Positions 7,503-15,736 of a stretch of DNA of 54,623 nt are shown piece by piece; position 1 is the stretch's first letter, and each line of letters begins with the position of its first letter. A program made the position numbers and the translations under genes. The stretch comes from Acidobacteriota bacterium (lineage in GTDB: Bacteria > Acidobacteriota > Terriglobia > Bryobacterales > Bryobacteraceae). The stretch covers positions 1 to 54,623 of the forward strand of contig VFZX01000007.1 in the NCBI GenBank assembly GCA_016871015.1, read 5' to 3'. Under the pieces are notes generated by a model. It was not told where the DNA came from. It was given only the letters and a program-made list of their open reading frames with translations, and searched no databases.

Positions 7503-7937
7503 ATGAGAACAACGATCCTGATGACAATAATTTGGACTGCCCTTGCGACAGCCCACGACTCCAACCCCGGCCCCGGCTACCGCGGCGGTGGAGGCGGCGG
7601 ATACGGATACGGAGCCTCTTCGCGCGGCAACGATCCGGTACGCCTCGCCATCCGTGACCTCGAGACAATCTATTCCCGCGCCCGCGTCGACCATCATGAG
7701 CGGGACCACTTCCGGAAGGCGATCGGCGCATTGCGTGAGTTCGAGGACCGCGCCTATCGCGGACGGTTTGACGAGCATCTGATCAACCGGGCGATTGAGG
7801 ATATGAGCCATCTGGCTGCGGCGCAGCAGTTGCACCCCCGGGCGCGCGGAGTGATCGGCGAGCGGATGCGGGACCTGCGAGGCTTCTGCGAACGGGGATC
7901 GCGCGGTGGCTACCCCGGCTACCGCGGCCGGTACTGA
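7503..7937 (+). CDS. Small secreted Gly/Tyr/Arg-rich protein of unknown function
   Basis: A 144-aa protein. The ATG at 7503 is chosen because it begins a clean signal peptide (MRTTILMTIIWTALATA); the frame is open upstream without family-like sequence. Two low-complexity Gly/Tyr/Arg blocks, around residues 27-42 (GYRGGGGGGYGYG) and at the C-terminus (RGSRGGYPGYRGRY), flank a helical core (about 46-125) rich in Arg, Glu and His. No domain is recognised. It lies alone between the DUF2490 gene (divergent) and a small minus-strand gene. It could be an envelope-associated or RNA/polysaccharide-binding protein, but the sequence does not decide. Confidence 0.6.
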   Translation: MRTTILMTIIWTALATAHDSNPGPGYRGGGGGGYGYGASSRGNDPVRLAIRDLETIYSRARVDHHERDHFRKAIGALREFEDRAYRGRFDEHLINRAIEDMSHLAAAQQLHPRARGVIGERMRDLRGFCERGSRGGYPGYRGRY

Positions 7938-8109
7938 GCAGGAATACCCAGGCTCGAGAGAGGGGGCCAATGCTCGAGCCTTCGGCATGACGAGGCCGGT
8001 GCCGGAGCACGAGCGTGACCGGTTCCGGAGCTACCGCGGCCAGCACCAGGATCCGGCCGTCAAGACTTCCAAGGCGTCGCTGAAGCACCGGATTGCTTCT
8101 TGCAGGTTG

Positions 8110-8304
8110 TCAACACGATTCCCGATGAGCCTTTCCGAATAGCTTCAAGTCCTCCGGCGGCTCGATCTTCCGGGCCGGCAGTGAGAACGCCCGATTGTCA
8201 GCGAAATGGTCGAAGAAATACGTCATGACATCGGCGAAATCCTTACCGCTCACCAAGCGCCGCTCCAACTCCTTCACCCGGCTCGGGTCGAACTTCTTCG
8301 GCAT
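8110..8304 (-). CDS. Short conserved-looking hypothetical protein, possibly truncated
   Basis: A 64-aa product from the ATG at 8304 (MPKKFDPSRVKELERRL). The frame is open a further 12 codons upstream to 8340. The N-terminal part, with MTYFFDHFADNRAF, looks like a genuine protein with a coiled helix. It ends soon after LKLFGKAHRESC. Immediately downstream (8109 to about 7950) other minus-strand frames carry protein-like stretches (LQEAIRCFSDALEVLT in one frame, SLDGRILVLAAV in another), which suggests that a longer gene has decayed by frameshift. No function is recognised. Confidence 0.5.
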   Translation of the reverse strand: MPKKFDPSRVKELERRLVSGKDFADVMTYFFDHFADNRAFSLPARKIEPPEDLKLFGKAHRESC

Positions 8305-8353
8305 GCCCCTATCGTCTCCTACCGCGCGCGCAATGTCCAACCGGGGATTGTGC

Positions 8354-8359
8354 CATAAT
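8354..8359 (+). promoter_or_regulatory. -10-like hexamer CATAAT
   Basis: CATAAT ends 10 nt before the ATG at 8370 and overlaps the alternative ATG at 8358. This argues for the 8370 start and for a very short or absent 5' leader. Confidence 0.4.
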
Positions 8360-8369
8360 GCCTTCGATC

Positions 8370-9557
8370 ATGACCCGCCGATCCTTTTCCAGCCTTCTCC
8401 TCGCCGCGCCCGCTTTCACCGCGCCCGCCAAACATGGCATGGACCCGGCGCGCCTCCGTCTCATCCCCGAGCGCATGAAGTCGTTTGTGGACCGCAGCCA
8501 GGTGCCGGGAGTGGTGACCCTGGTCCAGCGCCGGGGCGAGGTCGCCGCGCTCGATGCAGTGGGCTGGCGCGACATCGAAAACAAGAAGCCGATGCAGGCC
8601 GACACGCTCTTCCAGATCGCGTCGATGACCAAGCCCGTGACCGGAGTGGCGGTGGCGCTGCTTGCCGAAGAAGGCAAGCTCGCCTTCAGCGATCCGGTGG
8701 AGAAACACCTGCCCGAATTCCGGGGACTCTGGGTGGCCTCGAAGTCCGGCCAGCACTCGCGTACCCTGGTCAAGCCGTCTCGCGTGATCACCATCCGCGA
8801 CCTGATGACGCACACCTCGGGAATGTCCGGCGAATATCCGGCCGGACTCAGTGACGTGAGGGAGAAAGGCAACCGCACGCTCGCCGAAGTGGTCCTGATC
8901 GCCTCGCAACAGCCGCTCGAATTCCAGCCCGGCACCCAGTACCTCTACAGCAACACTGGGATCGACACGCTCGGCCGGATCGTCGAAGTACTGGCCGACC
9001 AGCCGTTCGACAAATTCACCGCCTCGCGCATCTTCGAGCCCCTCGGCATGAAGGACACGTTCTTCTATCCCACGCCCGACAAACTCGACCGGATCGCCGT
9101 CATCTATGAGCAGAAGGACGGAAAGCTCACGCCAGCGGCGATCGACCGCGAGCGGCGCAACTACCGGTACACGCGCGCCTCGGGCGGGCTGTTTTCCACC
9201 GCGCGCGACATGGCCGCGTTCCACCAGATGAACCTCAACGGCGGCACGCTGAACGGCAAGCGCGTGCTGTCGAAGTCGGTGGTCGAAGTGATGACGCAGG
9301 TCCACACCGGATCGATCGCGCCACGCGGCAATGCCGATGTGGGCTGGGGACTCACGTGGCAGGTGGTCCGCGGCCCCGGGGGCACGCTCACCGGCCAGTC
9401 GATCGGCAGCTATGGACACGGTGGAGCGTACGGGACCGGCGGCTGGATTGATCCAAAGAAGGAACTCGTGGGCGTGTTCATGATCCAGCGGCAGGGAGGC
9501 GGGGCCACTGAAGTCAACACGTTCATGGAGCTGGCCGCGGGCGCGGTGGAGAGCTGA
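8370..9557 (+). CDS. Secreted serine hydrolase, class C beta-lactamase fold
   Basis: A 395-aa enzyme of the beta-lactamase/esterase (class C, PF00144-type) family, which acts on esters, amides or peptidoglycan-related substrates. Counting from the upstream ATG at 8358, it has SMTK (nucleophile Ser89, Lys92), YSN (Tyr197-Asn199) and HGG (354-356) in the order SxxK-YxN-HxG, so it should be active. The ATG at 8370 gives MTRRSFSSLLLAAPAF, a Tat-like signal, and avoids overlap with the presumed -10 box. The stop overlaps the next start (TGATG), so the two genes are co-translated. Substrate is not predictable; such enzymes are often misnamed beta-lactamases. Confidence 0.88.
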   Translation: MTRRSFSSLLLAAPAFTAPAKHGMDPARLRLIPERMKSFVDRSQVPGVVTLVQRRGEVAALDAVGWRDIENKKPMQADTLFQIASMTKPVTGVAVALLAEEGKLAFSDPVEKHLPEFRGLWVASKSGQHSRTLVKPSRVITIRDLMTHTSGMSGEYPAGLSDVREKGNRTLAEVVLIASQQPLEFQPGTQYLYSNTGIDTLGRIVEVLADQPFDKFTASRIFEPLGMKDTFFYPTPDKLDRIAVIYEQKDGKLTPAAIDRERRNYRYTRASGGLFSTARDMAAFHQMNLNGGTLNGKRVLSKSVVEVMTQVHTGSIAPRGNADVGWGLTWQVVRGPGGTLTGQSIGSYGHGGAYGTGGWIDPKKELVGVFMIQRQGGGATEVNTFMELAAGAVES

Positions 9558-10747
9558 TGACGCGGCGGCAGGCAGTCTTGGGCGCCGCGACAGTGATGAC
9601 GGCGCGTGCCGCGGGTTCGGTGCGGCGGGTCCATTCACAGCCGTCGTGGGTGATCAGCAACGATCAGGTGGAACTTGCGCTCACGGTGCTCGGCGGGCAC
9701 ATGGCGCCGGTCCGGTTCCATCGTGGAGACGCAGGCGCGTTTCAGCCCTATCATATTTCGCCCTGGCAGGATGAACGGATCAAGGTGGATGTGCCGGTAC
9801 TGGTGCCCTTGCGCGGAGACTTCTTCTGCATGCCGTTCGGTGGCGGCAAGGAACGCGATGGACGCGAGCATCCACCGCACGGCGAGACCGCCTGCATGCA
9901 GTGGCGGCTTGTGGAATCGGGCAAGAAAGGCGCGGTGACGGCGCTGCACACGGCAATTGACACCAAGGTCCGCGCGGGGCGCGTCGCCAAGCGCCTGATG
10001 CTGGTGGATGGCCACAACATCGTCTATTCGCAGCACCGGATCGAGGGCTTCGCCGGACCCACAACGCCTGGCCACCACGCGACGTTGAGACTACCGGACC
10101 AGGAAGGGTCGTTTCGCCTGGCCTCCAGCGCGTTTGACTACGGGACCACGCATCCGGCAGCGTTTGCCGACACCACCAAGGGCGAGTATCAGTCGTTCGC
10201 GATCGGCGCGCGGATCGACCGGCTGTCGAAGGTCCCGCTCCGGTTCAAGGATGCGGCGTCCGACGCGGACATGACGGCTCTGCCCGCACGCACCGGCTAC
10301 GTCGACCTGATGGCGGTCTATAAGAAACCGGGTCCGCAGCCTGCGTGGATGTCCGCGGTGAACCAGCGCGAAGGATACGTGTGGTTCTCCCTCAAAGATC
10401 CCGCGATGCTGCCGGGAACGGTGTTTTGGCTCGAGAACCGCGGCCGGCATCAATCGCCATGGAGCGGCCGGAACCGCTGCCTCGGGCTCGAAGATGTCTG
10501 CTGGTACTTCGACCAGTCCTACGAGGACAATCCGGTTTCGCGGCTGGGGATCCCCACGTTCCGCACGATGGACGGCGCCCGGCCCACGGTGATCAACTAC
10601 ATTCAGGGCGCGGCCCGTGTGCCGGAAGGATTCGATATCGTTGAGCGGGTGGAGTTCGAAGCCGGGCGCATCACACTGATCGCCCGCAGCGGCAAGAGCG
10701 TGGCTGCGCCGGTGAACCACGAGTTCTTGCGGTCGGGGGAGTTGTAG
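9557..10747 (+). CDS. Exported protein of unknown function, possible beta-sandwich (mutarotase-like) fold
   Basis: A 396-aa protein with a Tat-like leader (MTRRQAVLGAATVMTARAAG). The body is beta-rich with phrases such as LTVLGGHMAPVRF, HGETACMQW and HATLRLP that recall the galactose-mutarotase/aldose-1-epimerase superfamily, where conserved His residues bind a sugar. This resemblance is weak and the function is unknown. It is translationally coupled to the serine hydrolase (1-nt overlap), so both may act on the same exported substrate. The gene ends 21 nt before the response regulator, leaving room for that gene's own promoter. Confidence 0.7.
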   Translation: MTRRQAVLGAATVMTARAAGSVRRVHSQPSWVISNDQVELALTVLGGHMAPVRFHRGDAGAFQPYHISPWQDERIKVDVPVLVPLRGDFFCMPFGGGKERDGREHPPHGETACMQWRLVESGKKGAVTALHTAIDTKVRAGRVAKRLMLVDGHNIVYSQHRIEGFAGPTTPGHHATLRLPDQEGSFRLASSAFDYGTTHPAAFADTTKGEYQSFAIGARIDRLSKVPLRFKDAASDADMTALPARTGYVDLMAVYKKPGPQPAWMSAVNQREGYVWFSLKDPAMLPGTVFWLENRGRHQSPWSGRNRCLGLEDVCWYFDQSYEDNPVSRLGIPTFRTMDGARPTVINYIQGAARVPEGFDIVERVEFEAGRITLIARSGKSVAAPVNHEFLRSGEL

Positions 10748-10756
10748 CCCGGATGG

Positions 10757-10762
10757 TAGCAT
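10757..10762 (+). promoter_or_regulatory. -10-like hexamer TAGCAT before response regulator
   Basis: TAGCAT lies exactly 6 nt upstream of the GTG at 10769, within the 21-nt intergenic gap. No Shine-Dalgarno sequence is present, which fits leaderless transcription. CATAAT at 10760-10765 is an overlapping alternative. Confidence 0.45.
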
Positions 10763-10768
10763 AATGGG

Positions 10769-12088
10769 GTGAAGTCTCTGCTGGTTGTGGAGGACGATAC
10801 CGGCCTCCGCGGCACGTTGGTTACGTTTCTCGAACTGGAGGGGTACAAGGTGGACGCGGTCTCGACCACGCGCGAGGCACTGGCGCGCCTGGACTCGGGA
10901 CACTACCCCATCGTCGTATCCGACATCTACCTCGATGAGCGCTCCGGCCTTGACGTACTCGAAGCCGCCCGCCGTGGCAATCCCGGTTGCGCTGTCATTC
11001 TCATGACCGGCCGCGCGTCGATGGAGACCGTCATGAAAGCCACCGCCATCGGCGCGTTCGACTACCTCGCCAAACCTTTCGAGCTCGACCTGTTGTTGGA
11101 GACGGTGAAGCGCGCGGAGAAATCACTGGAGCCCGCCGACCCGGGCGACGAGGAGACCGACATCGACGACCTCCCGGAAACCGAGTTGATCGGCAGCTCT
11201 CCGGCGATGGTGGACCTGTACAAGAAACTCGTGCGCGTCGCCCAAACCGGCGCCACGGTGCTGATTGAGGGCGAGACCGGAACAGGCAAGGAGATCGTGG
11301 CGCGCATGATCCACAAGTCGAGTCCGCGCGCCTCGATGCCCTACCAGCCGGTTGACTGTGCGGCCATCGCTCCATCGCTGCTGGAGAGCGAGCTGTTCGG
11401 CGCCGTGCGCGGCGCCTACACGGGAGCCGACCGCGACCGCAGCGGGCTCATCGAAGCTGCCAATCGCGGTACGGTGTTCCTGGACGAGATCGGTGAGATT
11501 GACGCTGCGTTCCAGACGCGGCTGCTGCGTTTCCTGGAGGAGCGCACGGTGCGTCCCGTAGGTTCGAGCAAGCAGATCAAGGTCGATGTCCGGATCGTTG
11601 CCGCCACCAACCGGGACATCGCGAAGATGGTCGAAGAGGGCAAGTTCCGCGAGGATCTTTGGTTCCGGCTCAACGTGGTGACTCTCGACCTGCCGCCGCT
11701 GCGCGAGCGCACCGGGGATGTCCGCCTGCTCGCGCACTTTTTCCTGAAGCGCTACAACGAACGCTACAACTTGACGGCGCGTCTCACCGAGTCCGGCGAG
11801 AAGGAACTCGACAGCTACACTTGGCCGGGCAATGTCCGGCAGTTGCAGCACTTGGTCGAGCGGCTGGCGATCCTGGCTCCGGGCGGGCGGATCGACGCAG
11901 CGGCGGTCCGTGAGGCGATCCAGGCGATGGAGCCGCGCGATCACGCCACGGAGACGCTGGCGGACGCCGAAGCCGAGCAGATCCGTAAAGTGCTGTCGGC
12001 GACGAATAACAACAAGTCCCGCGCGGCGCGGATCCTGGGAATCGAGCGGAAGACGCTGTACCGGAAACTCGAGCGGATGGGCCTATAG
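10769..12088 (+). CDS. NtrC-family sigma-54-dependent response regulator
   Basis: A 439-aa three-domain regulator. The receiver domain (1-118) has acidic pocket Asp9/Asp10, phosphoacceptor Asp52 and Lys102. The AAA+ domain (about 138-370) has Walker A GETGTGKE (168-175), Walker B GTVFLDE and the sigma-54 contact loop GAYTGA (215-220, usually GAFTGA). A Fis-type helix-turn-helix is at the C-terminus (about 395-439, ending RKTLYRKLERMGL). It should activate sigma-54 promoters when phosphorylated. No sensor kinase lies next to it, so it is an orphan. The start is GTG. Its end overlaps the convergent HAD gene by 6 nt. Confidence 0.95.
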   Translation: MKSLLVVEDDTGLRGTLVTFLELEGYKVDAVSTTREALARLDSGHYPIVVSDIYLDERSGLDVLEAARRGNPGCAVILMTGRASMETVMKATAIGAFDYLAKPFELDLLLETVKRAEKSLEPADPGDEETDIDDLPETELIGSSPAMVDLYKKLVRVAQTGATVLIEGETGTGKEIVARMIHKSSPRASMPYQPVDCAAIAPSLLESELFGAVRGAYTGADRDRSGLIEAANRGTVFLDEIGEIDAAFQTRLLRFLEERTVRPVGSSKQIKVDVRIVAATNRDIAKMVEEGKFREDLWFRLNVVTLDLPPLRERTGDVRLLAHFFLKRYNERYNLTARLTESGEKELDSYTWPGNVRQLQHLVERLAILAPGGRIDAAAVREAIQAMEPRDHATETLADAEAEQIRKVLSATNNNKSRAARILGIERKTLYRKLERMGL

Positions 12089-12769
12089 CGCCGCGGCGAT
12101 GAGGTCTGAGAGTTCGGTCAGGTTGTCGACCACCAGATCCGGTGGATGGCCGGCGAAGGTCTCCGGCTGGAATCCGAACGTGACACCGCAGGCCGCAATG
12201 CCCGCGTTGCGTGCGGTGCGAATGTCCACCGAGCTGTCACCGACCATGATCGACTCCGCGCGGTCCACGCTGAACTCGCCGAGCAGAGTCTCGATGCCCA
12301 CCGGGTGCGGTTTCTTCTCCGGGAAGCTGTTGCCGCCATAGACGCGCTGAAAATGGCCGCCCAATCCCAGTCCATCAATGATGCTCTGGCTGAACCGGAC
12401 AGGCTTGTTGGTCAGCACCGCCATGCGAACACCTGAGGCGAGCAGGGCGTCCAGCGCGGGCTGCACGCCCGGGTAAAGGCGGGTGTGGTCGAGCATGTGT
12501 TCCCAGTAGTAGCGCAGAAAATACTCGAGCCCGCGCTGGACGTTGTGCTCCGTGGCGTGCTCGCCGAGCGTGCGCTGGATCAGCACCGGCGCGCCGTTTC
12601 CCACGTAGGACGCGATCAGCGCGGGGTCGAGGGGCGCCAGATCCAGATGTTCGCGGACGGCGTTGACCGAATTCACCAAGTCCTGCTGGGAATCGATCAG
12701 TGTGCCGTCGAGATCGAAAATCGCCAAGCGGACCCGGCCTAGACGGAATCCGTTTTCAAACCGTACCAA
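12083..12769 (-). CDS. gph: HAD-family phosphatase, phosphoglycolate phosphatase-like
   Basis: A 228-aa haloacid-dehalogenase hydrolase. Motif I is FDLDGT (18-23), with nucleophile Asp19 and acid Asp21. Motif II is VLTNKP, motif III the KKPHP lysine, and motif IV GDSSVD. A helical cap between motifs I and II identifies subclass I, as in phosphoglycolate phosphatase Gph, which removes 2-phosphoglycolate. Substrate assignment in this family is uncertain. The ATG at 12769 overlaps the cvpA end by 31 nt; an in-frame TTG at 12727, just after the cvpA stop, is the alternative start and begins right at LAIFDLDG. Third gene of a purC-cvpA-gph operon. Confidence 0.85.
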   Translation of the reverse strand: MVRFENGFRLGRVRLAIFDLDGTLIDSQQDLVNSVNAVREHLDLAPLDPALIASYVGNGAPVLIQRTLGEHATEHNVQRGLEYFLRYYWEHMLDHTRLYPGVQPALDALLASGVRMAVLTNKPVRFSQSIIDGLGLGGHFQRVYGGNSFPEKKPHPVGIETLLGEFSVDRAESIMVGDSSVDIRTARNAGIAACGVTFGFQPETFAGHPPDLVVDNLTELSDLIAAAL

Positions 12770-13281
12770 AGCTTCTTGACCTTCTCATATGTCTTGTCGA
12801 ATCCCTGGCGCAACTCCGCGGGCGCCATCTGCGCCATCACGTTCGCCGCTCCCATCACGTAGGGGGCGATCTGGCTCTGCGCCACGGCGGGCGGCGGCGG
12901 ATTCCGCGTGAACGCACTCACCATGAGGACGATAGCGACCGACACGATGGTCCCGCGCAATAGCCCGACACCGGCGCCAAACAGTCCATCGAGCCAGCCG
13001 AGTCCGGCCTTCTTGAGGGTCCGCGCAATCAGCCAGCCAAGCAGTGAGCCCACCACCAGGCAGGCCACGAACACGGCGATGAATCCGATGACGTTGGCCA
13101 CCGCGCGATGGCTTACGTAGTCGGTGAAAACGCTGCCCGCCGCCCCGTACAGCCAGATCGAAGCGACTACCGCCACGATGCTTGAAACAAAGCCAATGAC
13201 GGTGCGGGCCAGTCCGCGCCGGAGCCCGGCGAAAGCGCTGGAACACAGGATGATCGCAAGCAGGATGTCAAGCCAGTTCAT
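12739..13281 (-). CDS. cvpA: CvpA family membrane protein
   Basis: A 180-aa inner-membrane protein of the CvpA (colicin V production) family. Four hydrophobic segments lie at about 4-24, 28-50, 63-88 and 103-126. The N-terminal MNWLDILLAIIL and the LRRGLARTVIG loop are typical. CvpA proteins often sit near purine biosynthesis genes, and here the gene overlaps the purC stop by 4 nt (ATGA). The biochemical role is unknown; the family is linked to envelope integrity. The hydrophilic C-terminus (about 130-180) is cytoplasmic or periplasmic. Confidence 0.85.
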   Translation of the reverse strand: MNWLDILLAIILCSSAFAGLRRGLARTVIGFVSSIVAVVASIWLYGAAGSVFTDYVSHRAVANVIGFIAVFVACLVVGSLLGWLIARTLKKAGLGWLDGLFGAGVGLLRGTIVSVAIVLMVSAFTRNPPPPAVAQSQIAPYVMGAANVMAQMAPAELRQGFDKTYEKVKKLWYGLKTDSV

Positions 13282-14162
13282 AACGTCTTTCCGGTCAGCA
13301 GATGGTACGCCTCGCGGTACTTCCCGCTGGTTTGTGCAGCCACGTCATCAGGTAGCGCGGGCGCGGGTGGCTGTTTATTCCAGCGAATGGACTCGAGGTA
13401 GTCGCGCACGTACTGCTTGTCGTAGGAGGGTTGGGCGCCACCGGGCGAGTAGCCGGCGGCGGGCCAGAATCTCGAGGAATCCGGCGTGAGGACTTCGTCG
13501 GCTAGGATCAACTCTCCGCCGTGGAATCCGAACTCGAACTTCGTGTCGGCGAGAATGATGCCGCGGGAGGCGGCATAGCTCGATGCGCGCGCATAGATGG
13601 CCAGGGTCAAATCGCGGAGGCGTGCCGCGAGGTCCGCGCCCACCAGCTCCGCCGCTCGTTCGAACGGGATGTTCTCGTCGTGCCCGGACTGAGCCTTGGT
13701 GGCGGGTGTGAAGATGGGGTCCGGCAAGTGTGCGCTTTCGATGAGTCCGGCCGGCAGCGGGATTCCGCAGACAGCGCCAGTCTGGCGGTACTCCTTCCAA
13801 CCCGAGCCCGACAGGTAGCCGCGCGCAACGCATTCGACGTCAATCATCCGGGCGCGCTTCACCAGCATCGAGCGCCCCTCCAGTTGATCGTGATACAGGG
13901 GAAACGGATCCGGGTACTGGCTCACATCGCTGGTGATGAAATGGTTCGGAACAAGGTCCTTGAGGAAATCGAACCAGAAGATGGACAACTGCGTGAGCAC
14001 GCGGCCTTTGTCCGGAATTCCGGTCGCAAGGATGTAGTCGAACGCCGAGATCCGGTCGGTGGCGACGATGACCAGATCGTCTCCGGCTGCATAGATGTCA
14101 CGGACCTTGCCGCGCGACACCAAAACAACATCGGGCAGATTTGTTTCGAGGATCAGGGCCAC
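13278..14162 (-). CDS. purC: Phosphoribosylaminoimidazole-succinocarboxamide synthase (SAICAR synthetase)
   Basis: A 294-aa enzyme for the eighth step of de novo purine synthesis: CAIR plus aspartate plus ATP gives SAICAR. Recognisable segments are GKVRDIYAAGDDLVIVATD (18-36), ISAFDYIL (38-45), the RSMLVKRARMIDVECVARGYLSGSGWKEY region and the ILADTKFEFG motif. Length matches the family's approximately 300-aa form. The start is GTG at 14162, with TATGAT 8 nt upstream and a weak AGGGA. First gene of purC-cvpA-gph, divergent from a small gene only 22 nt away. Confidence 0.95.
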   Translation of the reverse strand: MALILETNLPDVVLVSRGKVRDIYAAGDDLVIVATDRISAFDYILATGIPDKGRVLTQLSIFWFDFLKDLVPNHFITSDVSQYPDPFPLYHDQLEGRSMLVKRARMIDVECVARGYLSGSGWKEYRQTGAVCGIPLPAGLIESAHLPDPIFTPATKAQSGHDENIPFERAAELVGADLAARLRDLTLAIYARASSYAASRGIILADTKFEFGFHGGELILADEVLTPDSSRFWPAAGYSPGGAQPSYDKQYVRDYLESIRWNKQPPAPALPDDVAAQTSGKYREAYHLLTGKTL

Positions 14163-14169
14163 TCCCTGC

Positions 14170-14176
14170 TATCATA
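14170..14176. promoter_or_regulatory. Overlapping divergent -10 elements between purC and the PCP-domain gene
   Basis: CTATCATAG at 14169-14177 is a near-perfect palindrome that reads TATCAT on the + strand (14170-14175, 9 nt before the ATG at 14185) and TATGAT on the - strand (14176-14171, 8 nt before the GTG at 14162). One 9-bp element could serve two mutually exclusive promoters. Confidence 0.45.
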
Positions 14177-14184
14177 GCGTCCTT

Positions 14185-14424
14185 ATGGATTGGAACGAAG
14201 CAGCCGAGGACCTGCTGCATCAGATCCTGATGACGACGCCGCTGCCAGTGCGCGAGCAGATCAGCGGAAAGATCCGGGACATCGCCGAGGGGATGGCGGA
14301 GGAGGAAGGCAAGAGCCGCGTGGGGACGAACACGGTTGTCCGGGCGTGGGTCGAGTCGACACCGGAAGCACTGCGGGGCGAGCTATCGCGGCAGATGGAG
14401 CGGTTGGGGATCGAGGAGCCCTAG
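14185..14424 (+). CDS. Small PCP-reductase-domain protein
   Basis: A 79-aa protein starting MDWNEAAEDLL. It resembles the short PCP_red domain (PF08369-type), found at the C-terminus of the light-independent protochlorophyllide reductase B subunit and as stand-alone proteins in non-photosynthetic bacteria. Matches are an early Trp, a Pro-x-x-V-R segment (LPVREQIS), a helix IRDIAEGMAEEEG and a final VVRAWVE helix. The role of stand-alone members is unknown. The start at 14185 is preferred over upstream in-frame codons because these overlap purC and the promoter. No chlorophyll genes are nearby. Confidence 0.55.
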   Translation: MDWNEAAEDLLHQILMTTPLPVREQISGKIRDIAEGMAEEEGKSRVGTNTVVRAWVESTPEALRGELSRQMERLGIEEP

Positions 14425-14484
14425 CCTGCCAGCCTACTAGCGAGGCTCCACCCGCATCAGCATTTCGCGCGGCTCACGGTGTGA

Positions 14485-14490
14485 TAAGAT
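14485..14490 (+). promoter_or_regulatory. -10-like hexamer TAAGAT
   Basis: TAAGAT ends 7 nt before the GTG at 14498, inside the 73-nt gap after the PCP-domain gene. There is no Shine-Dalgarno sequence. Confidence 0.4.
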
Positions 14491-14497
14491 TTTCGCC

Positions 14498-15736
14498 GTG
14501 CCGATGCGACATACGGTCTCCTGTCTGCTCGTGGTGGCGCTTGCCGCCGCGCAATCCCCGCCAGAATACGACCTGCTGATTCGCGGCGGACGCGTGATCG
14601 ATCCCGCGAACTCCCTGGACGCCATCCAGGATGTCGCGGTCAGGGGCACGCGAATCGCGCGCGTTGCCACTTCGATCCCGGCGGTCTCGGCAAAGCGCGT
14701 CGTGGATGCCGCTGGCCTTTACGTAGTCCCCGGACTCATCGATCTTCACGCGCACGCCTATGGAACGGAGTTGGCGCTTTCGCAGGACGACACCGCGTTG
14801 CCGGCGGGGGTCACCACGGCGGTTGATTGCGGCGGCGCGGGATGGAGGACGTTCGAGGACTTCAAGGAAACGGTCATTGACCGCTCCGTGACGCGAATCC
14901 TGGTGTTCCTGAATATCGTCGGCGCGGGCATGGTGGGCCCCGCCGCGGAGGACAACCTCGAAGACATGGATCCGGCCGCCACCGCGAACAAGATCAAGCA
15001 GTACCCGGGTCTCATCGTGGGCATCAAGAACGCGCATTTCGGGCTGCCGGGATGGGAGTCTGTCCGGCGCTCGGTGGAGGCTGGACGGCTCTCGAACACG
15101 CCCGTCATTCTCGATAACCACATCCTGACGAAGATGCAACGCACTACTCGCGAGAAGCTGCTCGAGATCCTTCGTCCCGGGGACATGCACACCCACCTAT
15201 ACAATGACCGGCAGGTGGAAGTGGTCGACCGGTTCACGGGCAAAGTGCAGCCGTGGATGTTCGAGGCGCGCCGCCGGGGAGTCCTCTTCGACATGGGTCA
15301 CGGCGCCGGAAGCTTCCTTTGGCCGGTCGCATCGAAGGCGATGGAGCAGGGATTCCCGCCAGACACGATCAGCACCGACCTCCACAAGCTGAGCATCCTC
15401 GGTTCGAAATCGGATATGCCGAACTGCATCTCGAAGATGATGCTGTTGGGCATGACGCTTCCGGATGCGATCGCCCGGTCGACGGTGAATCCGGCCAAGG
15501 CGATCGGGCAGTTTCCGGCGCTCGGAACACTCGGGGAAGGCAAGGAAGCCGACATCGCGGTGCTCGCCACTCGCACGGGAGTCTTCGCCTTCCTTGACGC
15601 GCTCGCCAAGAAGAGGATGGGCCACCAGAAGATCGAGTGCGTGTTGACGGTACGCGCCGGCCGCGTCGTCTTTGATCGCGACGGTCTTGCGTTCCCGGAT
15701 TGGAGAAAGGCCGGCGATTATGGGGTGACGCCGTGA
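14498..15736 (+). CDS. Exported metal-dependent amidohydrolase/deacetylase
   Basis: A 412-aa secreted amidohydrolase of the dihydroorotase/EF_0837-like amidohydrolase-deacetylase group. The signal peptide covers about residues 1-19 (HTVSCLLVVALAAAQS). Metal-site residues appear complete: HxH at His84/His86 (DLHAHA), candidate carbamylated Lys177 in GIKNAHF, His208 (ILDNH), His231/His233 (DMHTH) and Asp294 with His296 (STDLHK). It therefore probably hydrolyses an amide or cyclic imide outside the cytoplasm. The start is GTG; an ATG at 14504 is the alternative. Its stop overlaps the next amidohydrolase start (GTGA), a tandem duplicate with degenerate active site. Confidence 0.88.
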   Translation: MPMRHTVSCLLVVALAAAQSPPEYDLLIRGGRVIDPANSLDAIQDVAVRGTRIARVATSIPAVSAKRVVDAAGLYVVPGLIDLHAHAYGTELALSQDDTALPAGVTTAVDCGGAGWRTFEDFKETVIDRSVTRILVFLNIVGAGMVGPAAEDNLEDMDPAATANKIKQYPGLIVGIKNAHFGLPGWESVRRSVEAGRLSNTPVILDNHILTKMQRTTREKLLEILRPGDMHTHLYNDRQVEVVDRFTGKVQPWMFEARRRGVLFDMGHGAGSFLWPVASKAMEQGFPPDTISTDLHKLSILGSKSDMPNCISKMMLLGMTLPDAIARSTVNPAKAIGQFPALGTLGEGKEADIAVLATRTGVFAFLDALAKKRMGHQKIECVLTVRAGRVVFDRDGLAFPDWRKAGDYGVTP

